Shown here piece by piece: positions 7,319-15,642 of a stretch of DNA of 64,000 bases. How positions within the stretch are numbered: position 1 is the stretch's first letter; each line of letters opens with the position of its first letter. The notes under the pieces were generated by a model. The model was not told the DNA's origin. It made no database searches and was given only the letters and a program-made list of their open reading frames with translations. The position numbers and the translations under genes were made by a program. This DNA comes from Tepidanaerobacter syntrophicus (GTDB taxonomy: Bacteria; Bacillota; Thermosediminibacteria; Thermosediminibacterales; Tepidanaerobacteraceae), in the NCBI RefSeq assembly GCF_001485475.2, contig NZ_DF976999.1, positions 21,001-85,000 of the forward strand, read 5' to 3'.

Positions 7319-7996
7319 TTATATTGCTAGTCTTTTCCCTGCTTTATCCCATATTCCTTCTACAACTTCATCCTCTGTAATGTCATCAAAGTTGACTACA
7401 AATATATTGCTTGTAAAGTTGTTTAATGCTGCATTTTTCAGTATTGCTACTTCTACCCCCAGCATTAATATATCGTCAGCATTTTTCTTTACTGTCTCGT
7501 CTGTTCTTCCTTCTCCGGCTAGATCATTGAAATCTTCTCTTGTTGCGTATACAAGTGAGTCATCTACCTCTATTACAAGGTTTTCAGCATTACCTACAAC
7601 TGTAATTAGCTGCAATAATATATCTACTGAATTTAATGTTTTAGGTGGTAAGAAATCTGCGTACATTCCTGTGTTAGTTACGCAATAAAGTATTTCTCCT
7701 TTATCTGGATCCTCTGCATAGATTCCTATTTCTCTAAGGAAAAATCCTTCTTCTATGTCTTTGTTTGTAATTACAGTTTGGATTATAGAAGTGCCATCGC
7801 CTTGAGTTTTGATGTCATTTATCGGGAATGATGTTTTGTAGTTTATTAAATTTGTTAGAGTGTTTAAATGTTGGCCTTCCCTTAATGCTCCATCTCCTAC
7901 ACCTACTCTTGTAAATTTCAGTAAAGTTCCTGATTGTACTTTTGCTTGTAGCTCTATACCATCCCTCGTTAAAACTAATTGACTGAAGTTAGACAT
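7319..7996 (-). CDS. Tail-collar / short tail fibre protein (DUF3751-like)
   Basis: 225 aa. The first about 150 residues (FSQLVLTRDGIELQAKVQSG..., TRVGVGDG, EEGFFLREIGIYAEDP, GEILYCV) match the N-terminal baseplate-attachment domain of P2 gpH-type tail fibres. The C-terminus is short and lacks an extended fibre or receptor tip, which fits a design where the downstream DGR-diversified protein provides binding. The ATG overlaps the gpI stop. Confidence 0.85.
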   Translation of the reverse strand: MSNFSQLVLTRDGIELQAKVQSGTLLKFTRVGVGDGALREGQHLNTLTNLINYKTSFPINDIKTQGDGTSIIQTVITNKDIEEGFFLREIGIYAEDPDKGEILYCVTNTGMYADFLPPKTLNSVDILLQLITVVGNAENLVIEVDDSLVYATREDFNDLAGEGRTDETVKKNADDILMLGVEVAILKNAALNNFTSNIFVVNFDDITEDEVVEGIWDKAGKRLAI

Positions 7997-8733
7997 TATT
8001 TCACCTCCGAAGTAATTGTTTTCTTGCTAACTCTCTTATTGGCTCCAGCTATATTTATATTGCCTTTAACTGTTATACTCTCATTTATTATCGCCGGCTT
8101 AATGGTCATGACTTTACTTTGTCTATAAGTTATTCCTGCGTATATTCTTCCGGATACGGTTATATCTTCTATCTTGTATGGGTTGAAGATCATTGTCTTA
8201 AGTTTCCTGGACCCAACTCCAATCCTAAAATCCATGACCCGGTCATGTTCTATTACTATTTTTTCTAGCCATGACCTAGTGTTTTTTACTGTATTGATTG
8301 CGTCAATAATTTTAGTATATTTTTCTTCGCTATCTATTAAATCTCTTGTGTGTATCTTGAACATGTAAGGTTTTCCATCATATTCGAACCATTCTTCGAC
8401 CTGTCCTTTTCCGAATATCTCTGTCACAATTTCTTCTACGGCTGCTGGAGTGCCTTTTCTTTTGTGCCATCTTATTGAGTTTTTAACAAGCGTTCTTCTT
8501 ATTTCAAGAGGTAAGCTTGTATCATAGAAATCGACATGTCGTTCCCATGCCAGAAGATCCACCAGGTCGCTCTCCAGTTCGTCTATTCTAGGCATTATTA
8601 TGCAGTGTTTGGCCTCATTTACAACTAGCAAAAATTCATCGTCTACTGCCTTTGAGGCTGCTATTATATCCGGGTCGTGCCGTAAGTTTGGCGGCAAGAG
8701 ATCTAGGAGCTTGACTTCATATATATCAATCAT
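7996..8733 (-). CDS. Baseplate protein gpI
   Basis: 245 aa from ATG 8733 (SD GGAGGG). The opening IDIYEVKLLDLLPPNLRHDPDI and the segment PLEIRRTLVKNSIRWHKRKGTPAAVEEIVTEIFG are characteristic of P2 gpI-type tail proteins that sit at the wedge/fibre junction. It overlaps the end of gene J by 8 bp, as in other P2-like baseplate modules. Confidence 0.9.
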   Translation of the reverse strand: MIDIYEVKLLDLLPPNLRHDPDIIAASKAVDDEFLLVVNEAKHCIIMPRIDELESDLVDLLAWERHVDFYDTSLPLEIRRTLVKNSIRWHKRKGTPAAVEEIVTEIFGKGQVEEWFEYDGKPYMFKIHTRDLIDSEEKYTKIIDAINTVKNTRSWLEKIVIEHDRVMDFRIGVGSRKLKTMIFNPYKIEDITVSGRIYAGITYRQSKVMTIKPAIINESITVKGNINIAGANKRVSKKTITSEVK

Positions 8734-9862
8734 CTTCAAGCCCTCCATAAGTTACGGATACATTTTCAGCGACCGCAACCTGGTTTTTCTCTAGTTTTGC
8801 GAACACTGGTTCTACTATTTCAATCCTTTTTGCCCCAGCCTGAATAATTCTTGCGATAAGTTCAGACGGATTTATATCTCGTCCTATCTTTGATCTTTGC
8901 CATATTTGAAATTGAGATATCGCATTATCTACCCTTTGCCTTATAGATGTTTCTGCGGTCTCATCTTGGGTTCGAATATAATAGGTTAAGTTAATATTAT
9001 AGCTTACTATATCCGGAGCACCTACCAACACATGGTCAGTTAATGGTCTTTTGTCTTTAGCAGATAAGTATTCTTTTAATCCATCTAAAAACGCTTGGCC
9101 AGGTATTTCTCCATTTTTAAGAAGAACTCTTATATCTACAGTGCCAGGGCCTGGTGAAGACACTGCAACATCTTCTATAAGCTGGCTGTATTTTTTTGCA
9201 AAAAACACATATCCTAGTTCTGATCCAGCTGTGCTATATCCTTCAGGGGCTAAGTTTATCTTTTCCCTGTAACTCTCATCGTCTTCCTCGTCGGCGCCAC
9301 CCTGACTTGTGTCTGTGTTCACTACACTGGCAATCCATGGGAGAGGGTCGACGAGTATATTTATCTGCCCGGGCGTAAAGCCATTTCCTATTTCGCCGGC
9401 TACGGTGCACTCATTGACAGCTATAACTTCCGTTGCTCCAGCCGGCACTTCGATTGTTTCTAGAGTTTGAAAATATACATCTTTTTTTGACCTTACCCGA
9501 GTGCCGGCGGGGATATATTGTATTGTTGGCAAAGGTGTGCTTAAAATATATTTCATGGTTACGGTTGCCTTTTTTGCATCAGCTCGCGGAACATCATGAT
9601 CTGCGCCCTTATGATCAAGAAATGGCCCTTTTGCATACTTTAGCAGATTTTGTTTTGCTGAGTAATCTATTAGCTGACGAAGTTGAAACTCGCGAAGTGC
9701 CTGGCTGTATAGCCATATTCTTATCGGGTCTCCTGGGAATAGCTTTTTAACTTCTCCGGTCTGCTCATAATATGCCTTTTCATAACCGGAAATAGTATCC
9801 GCCAATATTTCTTCAATGCTTTTTTGTGCAAAACTGACATCAGGGAGCTTATCGAGGTGCAT
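8726..9862 (-). CDS. Baseplate assembly protein gpJ
   Basis: 378 aa. The sequence has the Mu gp47/P2 gpJ layout: helical N-terminus (LRQLIDYSAKQNLLKYAKGPFLDHKGADHDVPR), then PAGTRVRS, the GNGFTPGQINILVDP stretch and GGADEEDDESYREKI. The family forms the baseplate wedge that latches onto the hub. It sits between W and I in standard P2 order. Confidence 0.93.
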   Translation of the reverse strand: MHLDKLPDVSFAQKSIEEILADTISGYEKAYYEQTGEVKKLFPGDPIRIWLYSQALREFQLRQLIDYSAKQNLLKYAKGPFLDHKGADHDVPRADAKKATVTMKYILSTPLPTIQYIPAGTRVRSKKDVYFQTLETIEVPAGATEVIAVNECTVAGEIGNGFTPGQINILVDPLPWIASVVNTDTSQGGADEEDDESYREKINLAPEGYSTAGSELGYVFFAKKYSQLIEDVAVSSPGPGTVDIRVLLKNGEIPGQAFLDGLKEYLSAKDKRPLTDHVLVGAPDIVSYNINLTYYIRTQDETAETSIRQRVDNAISQFQIWQRSKIGRDINPSELIARIIQAGAKRIEIVEPVFAKLEKNQVAVAENVSVTYGGLEDD

Positions 9863-9863
9863 C

Positions 9864-10190
9864 TTATGCCACCCCCTCTTTAAGTGTAAAAGTGACCACT
9901 GGAATAATCACTCCATCCTCATTATTCCTGGCCGTCTCGATGAAATCTACTTTGGTAACGGTTACACGCGGTTCGTTCCTATGGATAGCCTCAATTACTT
10001 CCGTTGATGTTCTGGCTTTTGCTATTGGCAAAGGCTCATCAAGAGGTGGAGTAATGCCAAATTCCCTATCAAGTGGCACTGAATATTTCGGAGTTGTAAG
10101 GATTGTATATATATTTTGCTTGATCTCATCTAGGCCGGTGGCACCAAAATTTATGCGAAATTGCGAATTTGAGCTTACGGTATATTCCAC
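9864..10190 (-). CDS. Baseplate wedge protein gpW (gp25-like lysozyme-fold family)
   Basis: 108 aa. It contains the gp25 signature: GLDEIKQNIYTILTTPKYSVPLDREFGI early, and EAIHRNEPRVTVTKVDF later. gp25/gpW starts sheath polymerisation from the baseplate. It lies one base after gpJ in the same operon. Confidence 0.9.
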   Translation of the reverse strand: MEYTVSSNSQFRINFGATGLDEIKQNIYTILTTPKYSVPLDREFGITPPLDEPLPIAKARTSTEVIEAIHRNEPRVTVTKVDFIETARNNEDGVIIPVVTFTLKEGVA

Positions 10191-10203
10191 AGCACCACCA
10201 CCT

Positions 10204-10593
10204 TTAAATATACTCTTCCAGTGTTAATTCCACCGAACTAATTAACACATTGCCTCTATTATCAATATGAGTCCATTTTTGAACCTGAGATTTTATAACC
10301 CATTTATTCACTCCTATGCCTTTTCCACCAATAACAAGCGGAACGGCTTCTCCTGAACGTGCAAGTGCTATCAATTCATCCATCTCTTTTCTAGGATTAA
10401 TTCCGTATGCTACATCAAAGCGTATCTCAAAAGTTATCACATCCAGATCCGGGCCTAAAAACTCAGATTTAGGTTTTTGCAAATGTATTTCATGTTTTGC
10501 CCATCTACCTTCGGATGACCTTTCAAATTTGTCGAATGTGCGAACCGTCTCAGCCGATACAACAAAAACTACATTCCCTAAAGCTCCAATCAT
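10204..10593 (-). CDS. Tail protein gpU family
   Basis: 129 aa. It starts MIGALGNVVFVVSAETVRTF and carries RWAKHEIHLQKPKSEFLGPDLDVITFEI, which closely follows the P2 gpU pattern (tail tip/termination protein). Its position between gpW and the spike gene differs slightly from P2, where U lies by the tape measure, but the family resemblance is clear. Confidence 0.85.
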   Translation of the reverse strand: MIGALGNVVFVVSAETVRTFDKFERSSEGRWAKHEIHLQKPKSEFLGPDLDVITFEIRFDVAYGINPRKEMDELIALARSGEAVPLVIGGKGIGVNKWVIKSQVQKWTHIDNRGNVLISSVELTLEEYI

Positions 10594-10606
10594 GAAATCA
10601 CCGCCT

Positions 10607-11080
10607 TTATTGTGGCTTACCTAGCAATGGGTGCGTGTGATTCTTTAGACTTATTCCGTCTGCTATTACATCACCGGTTACGTTTACATCTTTATTTGCC
10701 ACGATATTAATTGGCCCTGTTGCATTAATAGTAAGGGTGCTCTTTGAGCTGTCGTATTCTATTTTTGTTCCATCCTTGAAAACTACCATTCTTTTGTTAC
10801 GGTCATCAGTAGGAGGCCTATCTTCATCGTTATACACGGACCCTATGATAAATCCTTCGGCATTTCCGGTGGGCAAAAATATGCATACTACCTGTTCACC
10901 AACATCCGGCATGTAGTAATCTTTGTTATTGCGCGTTTGGCGTTGTAAAACTACTAGGTTATGTGATACTACATTTTGAGCTCCAAAAACCACTCTCGCA
11001 GTAGATTTTGAAGGGTTAACCGAAGAAACTACACCGACCTTTATTATGTTTTTTAGCAATTTTAATAAATGGACGTTCAT
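10607..11080 (-). CDS. Baseplate spike protein gpV
   Basis: 157 aa. It has an OB-fold start (VGVVSSVNPSKSTARVVF), YYMPDVGEQVVCIFLPTGNAEGFIIGSVYN, and a short beta-helical C-terminus (INIVANKDVNVTGDVIADGI) ending in a possible metal-binding SLKNHTHPL with two histidines. gpV forms the membrane-piercing tip, often with an iron-binding HxH; here HTH near the C-end fits. Confidence 0.92.
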   Translation of the reverse strand: MNVHLLKLLKNIIKVGVVSSVNPSKSTARVVFGAQNVVSHNLVVLQRQTRNNKDYYMPDVGEQVVCIFLPTGNAEGFIIGSVYNDEDRPPTDDRNKRMVVFKDGTKIEYDSSKSTLTINATGPINIVANKDVNVTGDVIADGISLKNHTHPLLGKPQ

Positions 11081-12102
11081 TAATACCCCTCCAATACTCT
11101 TCGAAGCTCAAGCTCTGTAGTATAACCCGCGCTCCCGCCTTCGTGTTTAGCCTCAGTTATAAAATATTTGCCATCAAATCTTCCCCAGCCTTTTAGATTA
11201 ACCGTCACGCCGCTTACAAACCGAACATCCCCTGATAATTTAACATTGAAGGTGGTTTCTTCCTTGTTTTTTTCTCGCAAGCTTTTCTTCGCCAGCCGTT
11301 CAGCCTCGCTATAACTTGAAACCCTTTCGTTAATGACAAGGGTCCTCCCAACCTTTGGGCCATTGGGCGGGGTGTAAGTATATATGATGGGCTCTTTCTT
11401 ATCTGACGCTTGATATTCAACCCGGCAAGCTGAATATATATCCCGAGTCTTAGAATTTCCACTATAGCTGATTACATTAGAGGATCCACGGGTAATAGTT
11501 GCAACCGGTTCCTGTTGCTCATATTTGCTGTCGTCAAAAATGATTATCGTTTTATTGGTAACTTTCAGCGATAGCCCGGCTTCTTCGCAAAGCCTTTGAA
11601 GAAATGCAATATCAGTTTCTTCTGTCTGCTCAATCCTGTCATATTCGGCATCATATTCAGTATCAAAAAACAGCTCCAGGCCGGATCCGCTAGCAATGTC
11701 GCTTGCCACGATAGATAGTCTTGTATTTTCCCACGCCCTATTCTTGTCTTCATCCCAAAGGGACGATGATACCGGCACCGAGACGCCTTTTATAGTCACA
11801 ACATCTGGAGGGCCCTGCAGGTCAATATCGTCTATTTCAAACTGGCCCAGAGGCAGTCTTTGAACCTCTCCCTCGTAATTCCAGTTTCTGGTTATTATTT
11901 CGGCTGTAAGTGTAGCGCCCTTTTCGGGGAACCAGCTGGCTTTCCAAAGATCTTCTTTATCGTCAAGATTGATTTGCAAGTCATCAGCCTTACCATTTGC
12001 ATAGTCGCTATATGAAAATCCAATAAGAAACCTCCTCAGGTCTGCACTGATGTTCTTGTTGTTGTAATTCACATTAAGTGTTGCTGTCCTCGCCTGAGCC
12101 AC
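11080..12102 (-). CDS. Baseplate hub protein, late control D / VgrG-like
   Basis: 340 aa. Features include FSYSDYANGKADDLQINLDD, the QFEIDDIDLQGPPDVVTIKGVSVP core, TDIAFLQRLCEEAGLSLKV and a C-terminal FVSGVTVNLKGWGRFDGKYFI. This is the P2 gpD/T4 gp27-like hub that connects tube and spike. It shares its first base with the end of the next gene in the operon, indicating coupling. Confidence 0.9.
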   Translation of the reverse strand: MAQARTATLNVNYNNKNISADLRRFLIGFSYSDYANGKADDLQINLDDKEDLWKASWFPEKGATLTAEIITRNWNYEGEVQRLPLGQFEIDDIDLQGPPDVVTIKGVSVPVSSSLWDEDKNRAWENTRLSIVASDIASGSGLELFFDTEYDAEYDRIEQTEETDIAFLQRLCEEAGLSLKVTNKTIIIFDDSKYEQQEPVATITRGSSNVISYSGNSKTRDIYSACRVEYQASDKKEPIIYTYTPPNGPKVGRTLVINERVSSYSEAERLAKKSLREKNKEETTFNVKLSGDVRFVSGVTVNLKGWGRFDGKYFITEAKHEGGSAGYTTELELRRVLEGY

Positions 12103-12106
12103 TAGA

Positions 12107-12307
12107 TCACCTCTTCCAGGGCGGTAAAGTCTCCGGTGAAGGAATCTCTATATCTGGAATTCTTAATTTGATTCCTGCATCGAAAATTACAGTTTTAAGA
12201 TGCTCTGGGTTGGCTTCAATAAGTTTATCAGCATATATCTCTGTTCCGTATACTTTGTATGAAATCATATCCCACGTATCACCTTGTATCGTTGTATATA
12301 TACTCAT
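12107..12307 (-). CDS. Tail protein gpX (LysM-like)
   Basis: 66 aa, essentially one LysM-like module (YTTIQGDTWDMISYKVYGTE ... LIEANPEHL ... AGIKLRIPDI). P2 gpX-type proteins link the tape measure/tube end to the hub. The ATG overlaps the tape-measure stop codon. Confidence 0.9.
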   Translation of the reverse strand: MSIYTTIQGDTWDMISYKVYGTEIYADKLIEANPEHLKTVIFDAGIKLRIPDIEIPSPETLPPWKR

Positions 12308-14547
12308 CGAAACGCCAACCTCTCTTCCTGTCGTTTTAACATTTTTAATTGCTCAATAAGGCTTCTATTGCTAGTTTCAAGAGCCATTTCAACTTGCGGC
12401 CTGACGTTCTCACCGCCGGTAACATATATTTTGGGTGAGTTTTGGATTTGAAATATTACATCACCCCTGCCGGTTTTGGCGGTTTTTATGCCTAATAATT
12501 CACCAGTCTTCGCCCATAAAGACATGGCTTTTGATGATCCATCTATCGGAATTACCGCTTCAGGCCCTTTTTCAGCAAACCACGCTAAATGAGGCTTTGA
12601 AAATATGCCGCCTTCAGCATGGCCAGGAATCTCAATCGATACATTTCCACTTTTGCCCTTGCCTTTACCGAAATTAAAGAGGTTTTTGAACCAGTTTGCC
12701 TTGTCTCCAAGCCATTTGAATATTCCTGAAAACTTTTCCCTTATCGAATCTATAAAGCGTTGCAATGCTTCCAATGGTGAGTTCCATATAGTGGAGAACC
12801 ATTCTCTGACAGTATCCCAGTTTTTGATAAGTGCATAACCTGCTGCTATTAGCCCCGCAATTGCCAATATTACAAGCCCGATTGGGTTTGCGCTCATAGC
12901 CGTATTTAAGAGCCATTGGGCAGCTGTCCAGGCTTTCGTTGCTATAGAAATGGCCATTATTTTAGCATGATAAAGAATAAGTCCGCCTACGTTCAAAAGG
13001 CCTCTTCCAAGGCTCATGGCCGTATTCCATAGCCACTGGGCACCTGTCCAGGCTTTTGTCGCTATAGTAGCAGCTTTTTGAGCAACTTCAGCTTTTTTGG
13101 TCCAGGAATAAAACTTTACAAACGGCGTTATAACTATCCCGGCAACATATCCTAGGCCTGTTATTGCAACGCTCATTCCTAACACTGCTGCGGTTCCTGT
13201 TACTATTAACCTTGTGAGCTCCGGATGTTTTTCCGACCATTTCGTAATCCGGTCAATTACTACCATGCCTTTTTCCGCAAGTGCAGAAACATGAGGCAAA
13301 AGTATACTTCCGATATTGATGCCGAATGCCCTTGCATAGTTCTTCAGTAGCTGCAATTGGTTTGCAGTAGTTTCAGATCTGGCCTCAAATTCCGCTAACA
13401 TACTTCCAGTATATAATGTGGCATCGCCGACTTTGTTGAAGTTTTCTTCTAGTGCCTCAAGATTTGTAAGTAAGGGTGCTAATGCTCCTATGCTTTCTTT
13501 GCCAAAGAGTTCCCTCATGACCGCAGCTTGTCTTTCTTTAGGAAGTTTTTGCAAAGCTCTTAAAACCTGCATTATTGCACCTTCGGCATCTTCCTGCATT
13601 GCTATGGCCATTTTCTTGGCATCAAGACCAAGTGTCTTGAATGCTTCAGCCTGCTTCTTTGTTGCGCTTTCACCGGCCGTTAATGACAATATAAGATTTT
13701 TGATTCCGGTTGCTGCGACTTCTTCTGAAATACCCGTAGCAACCATTGTGGCACCAAGAGCAGCTATTTGTGCTGCAGCCGCACCCCCTACATCTCCCAA
13801 GGGACCTATTCTTTGAACAACTTCAGATATTTGAGGAGCTGAAGCTGCAGTTGTGTTGCCAAGATAGTTTATTTGGTCCGCCAGCACATTCACTTCATCC
13901 TGGGTCATTTTAAAAGCTGACCGCCATTCTGCCATAGTTTGGCCGGCCTCTTCAGCGGTAATATCAAACGCGACTCCCATAATAGCAGCACTTTCCGCAA
14001 ACTTTACAAGTTCGTCTCTTGCTATTCCCGCTTGTCCTCCAGAGGCAACTATTTCAGCAAGGCCCTCAACGGTCATGGGAATGCGCCTTGATAACTCCAG
14101 TATGTCTTGTTCCATTTCTTTAAATTGCTGCGGTGTGTCAAAGTCTACTACTTTTCTTACATCAGCCATACTTGATTCAAAATCCATTGCGAATTTAACC
14201 GGAATACCTACTGTTAAAGCAGTTTCAATTGCCCCTAACATTCTTGAGCGCATCTCTTTTCTGAAAGTATCTACTCTTTTATCAAGCTCAATGGCCCTGG
14301 CAAGGTTTTTCTGCGCTCTTTCGGCACGCTCAAGCTCTGCAGAAAGCTTTTTATGGGCCGCCGCATATTCTTCAGTGCTAATTTTCCCATTTTTTTGGGC
14401 CCTTTCCAGCTCCCGGATTTGGGATCTGATGTTTGATATGTTTTGGTTCATTTTTTGCAATCGGTCGCTGGCGGTCATAAAAGCACTGTTCAGGGAGGAA
14501 TTCACTCTTCCTGCTAGCTCAAATGCTATTTCAAATACCTTGGCCAT
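12304..14547 (-). CDS. Tail tape measure protein
   Basis: 747 aa. An N-terminal coiled coil (about 20-110) leads into a TP901-type tape-measure core (about 110-430, with ESSMADVRKVVDF and ASGGQAGIARDEL). Then come several hydrophobic segments (about 450-590), including a duplicated piece beginning AxxATKAWTxAQWLxNTAMS. The glycine-rich C-terminus has HAEGGIFSKPHLAWFAEKGPE, a conserved late motif of this family. It sets tail length and ends up in the host membrane. It follows the frameshifted chaperone gene, as expected. Confidence 0.93.
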   Translation of the reverse strand: MAKVFEIAFELAGRVNSSLNSAFMTASDRLQKMNQNISNIRSQIRELERAQKNGKISTEEYAAAHKKLSAELERAERAQKNLARAIELDKRVDTFRKEMRSRMLGAIETALTVGIPVKFAMDFESSMADVRKVVDFDTPQQFKEMEQDILELSRRIPMTVEGLAEIVASGGQAGIARDELVKFAESAAIMGVAFDITAEEAGQTMAEWRSAFKMTQDEVNVLADQINYLGNTTAASAPQISEVVQRIGPLGDVGGAAAAQIAALGATMVATGISEEVAATGIKNLILSLTAGESATKKQAEAFKTLGLDAKKMAIAMQEDAEGAIMQVLRALQKLPKERQAAVMRELFGKESIGALAPLLTNLEALEENFNKVGDATLYTGSMLAEFEARSETTANQLQLLKNYARAFGINIGSILLPHVSALAEKGMVVIDRITKWSEKHPELTRLIVTGTAAVLGMSVAITGLGYVAGIVITPFVKFYSWTKKAEVAQKAATIATKAWTGAQWLWNTAMSLGRGLLNVGGLILYHAKIMAISIATKAWTAAQWLLNTAMSANPIGLVILAIAGLIAAGYALIKNWDTVREWFSTIWNSPLEALQRFIDSIREKFSGIFKWLGDKANWFKNLFNFGKGKGKSGNVSIEIPGHAEGGIFSKPHLAWFAEKGPEAVIPIDGSSKAMSLWAKTGELLGIKTAKTGRGDVIFQIQNSPKIYVTGGENVRPQVEMALETSNRSLIEQLKMLKRQEERLAFR

Positions 14548-14550
14548 CCG

Positions 14551-15053
14551 TTAACCTCCCTTCTTCCTCAACTCAAGCAATGTGCCAACCCACATGTCGA
14601 GTTCAGTAATAGGCCTTGATATCCAAAACTCTGCTGATGTAGCAGTGTTATATGACATGATCAGTGAAGTTTGCATGATGGCTTTAACAGGATTTTTACC
14701 TATTACTGAAATAAAAAATCCTGCACCACCATCGTTACTAAGGTGAAATCCTTAGCCGATAACTGCAGGATTAATTCTGTTGGAACTTTGGCCGCTTTTG
14801 CAGCCAGAACTGCAAGATATGTTTTTGACATTTCGGAAACCGGGTAAGTATCTCCCATGAGCTTAGATTCGTTTGACGCGGCGATAATATCTTCACCATT
14901 TAAGGATTCTAAATCCAGCTTTAATTCCTTATATTCTTTGTCTTCAAATTTAATGGGCCTGCTTAAAGGAACTCTCATATTATACTTGCTTTTGACATGG
15001 TTATACAGTTGCCCTAATTGGTTTTGGGCTTGCATTGGCATCGAATTGCTCAT
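14551..15053 (-). CDS. Tail assembly chaperone: short form ends at 14703, frameshifted G-T form ends at 14551
   Basis: The zero frame (15053-14703) encodes 116 aa resembling the contractile-phage tail assembly proteins (PIKFEDKEYKELKLDLESLNGEDI). Three codons before its TAA lies a perfect slippery heptamer T TTT TTA. After a -1 slip the frame stays open for about 54 more codons (ISVIGKNPVKAIMQTSLIMS...) to TAA 14551-14553, with no start codon of its own, then the tape measure begins 4 bp on. This is the conserved tail-gene frameshift: long and short forms chaperone the tape measure during tail assembly. Confidence 0.9.
14712..14718 (-). other. Programmed -1 ribosomal frameshift site
   Basis: Heptamer TTTTTTA read as T TTT TTA in the zero frame, eight bases before the zero-frame stop. 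It fits the X XXY YYZ rule and would fuse the chaperone to the downstream open frame. Confidence 0.9.
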
Positions 15054-15082
15054 AATATTTCTCCTTTCGATTATAAAGAATT

Positions 15083-15104
15083 AACCCACCTTTTCAGGTG
15101 GGTT
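15083..15104 (-). terminator. Intra-operon hairpin between tail tube and chaperone genes
   Basis: The 8-bp stem AACCCACC / GGTGGGTT with a 6-nt loop follows the tail tube gene. The following T tract (AATTCTTTAT) is weak, so partial attenuation or mRNA 3'-end protection is likely, keeping tube protein above chaperone. Confidence 0.55.
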
Positions 15105-15110
15105 TTACTA

Positions 15111-15629
15111 TTAAAGGCCAAGGGCCGTCCTGACATCCTTTAGGTAGTCCTTGCCGTTAATTTTGCAGATGTAGTTATATTTATCAATTTCTAGCACTTC
15201 TTTACCGTCAATTGTCATGTTTATATAGATTACTTCAAACTCGTTTGCAGCATCGCCCGTTGTGCCGACATCAAACTTTCCGAGTTCTGTAGTCTTTGGT
15301 ATACATCTGAGCGTTACCTTAGTTGATGCAACTTTGTATTCACCTGTTCCGGCATTATATACCTGGTTTGCTCCGCGAAGGGTTAGATTGTGCGTCTTTG
15401 GCTGCGCTAGGTGAACAGTAGATTTTACCACTGTCCTCCAGTTCAGTTTTACCGTCATGCTTTCATAGTGCCCCAGAACAGGGCTGTCTACCTCGCCGGC
15501 AATACCTGCACCTTTTACAGTATCGGTCATGGCCTCAAGGCTCGGAAGTTCCACGTCTGCAACACCGAGAAGGTCATTTCCATCTTCGTATACACGAAAA
15601 GAGATTAACTTTTCTGGAACCTGATTCAT
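15111..15629 (-). CDS. Major tail tube protein
   Basis: 172 aa. It opens VPEKLISFRVYEDGNDLLGVADVELPSLE and has the internal GHYESMTVKLNWRTV seen in P2 FII-type tube proteins. Hexamers form the inner tube inside the sheath. It lies 13 bp after the sheath gene and is followed by an attenuator-like hairpin. Confidence 0.93.
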   Translation of the reverse strand: MNQVPEKLISFRVYEDGNDLLGVADVELPSLEAMTDTVKGAGIAGEVDSPVLGHYESMTVKLNWRTVVKSTVHLAQPKTHNLTLRGANQVYNAGTGEYKVASTKVTLRCIPKTTELGKFDVGTTGDAANEFEVIYINMTIDGKEVLEIDKYNYICKINGKDYLKDVRTALGL

Positions 15630-15642
15630 CCCTTATCCCCCC

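Noticed and set aside
13418..14554. Long plus-strand ORFs opposite the tape measure
   Set aside because: They arise from the Ala/Leu-rich codon pattern of the tape measure on the other strand.
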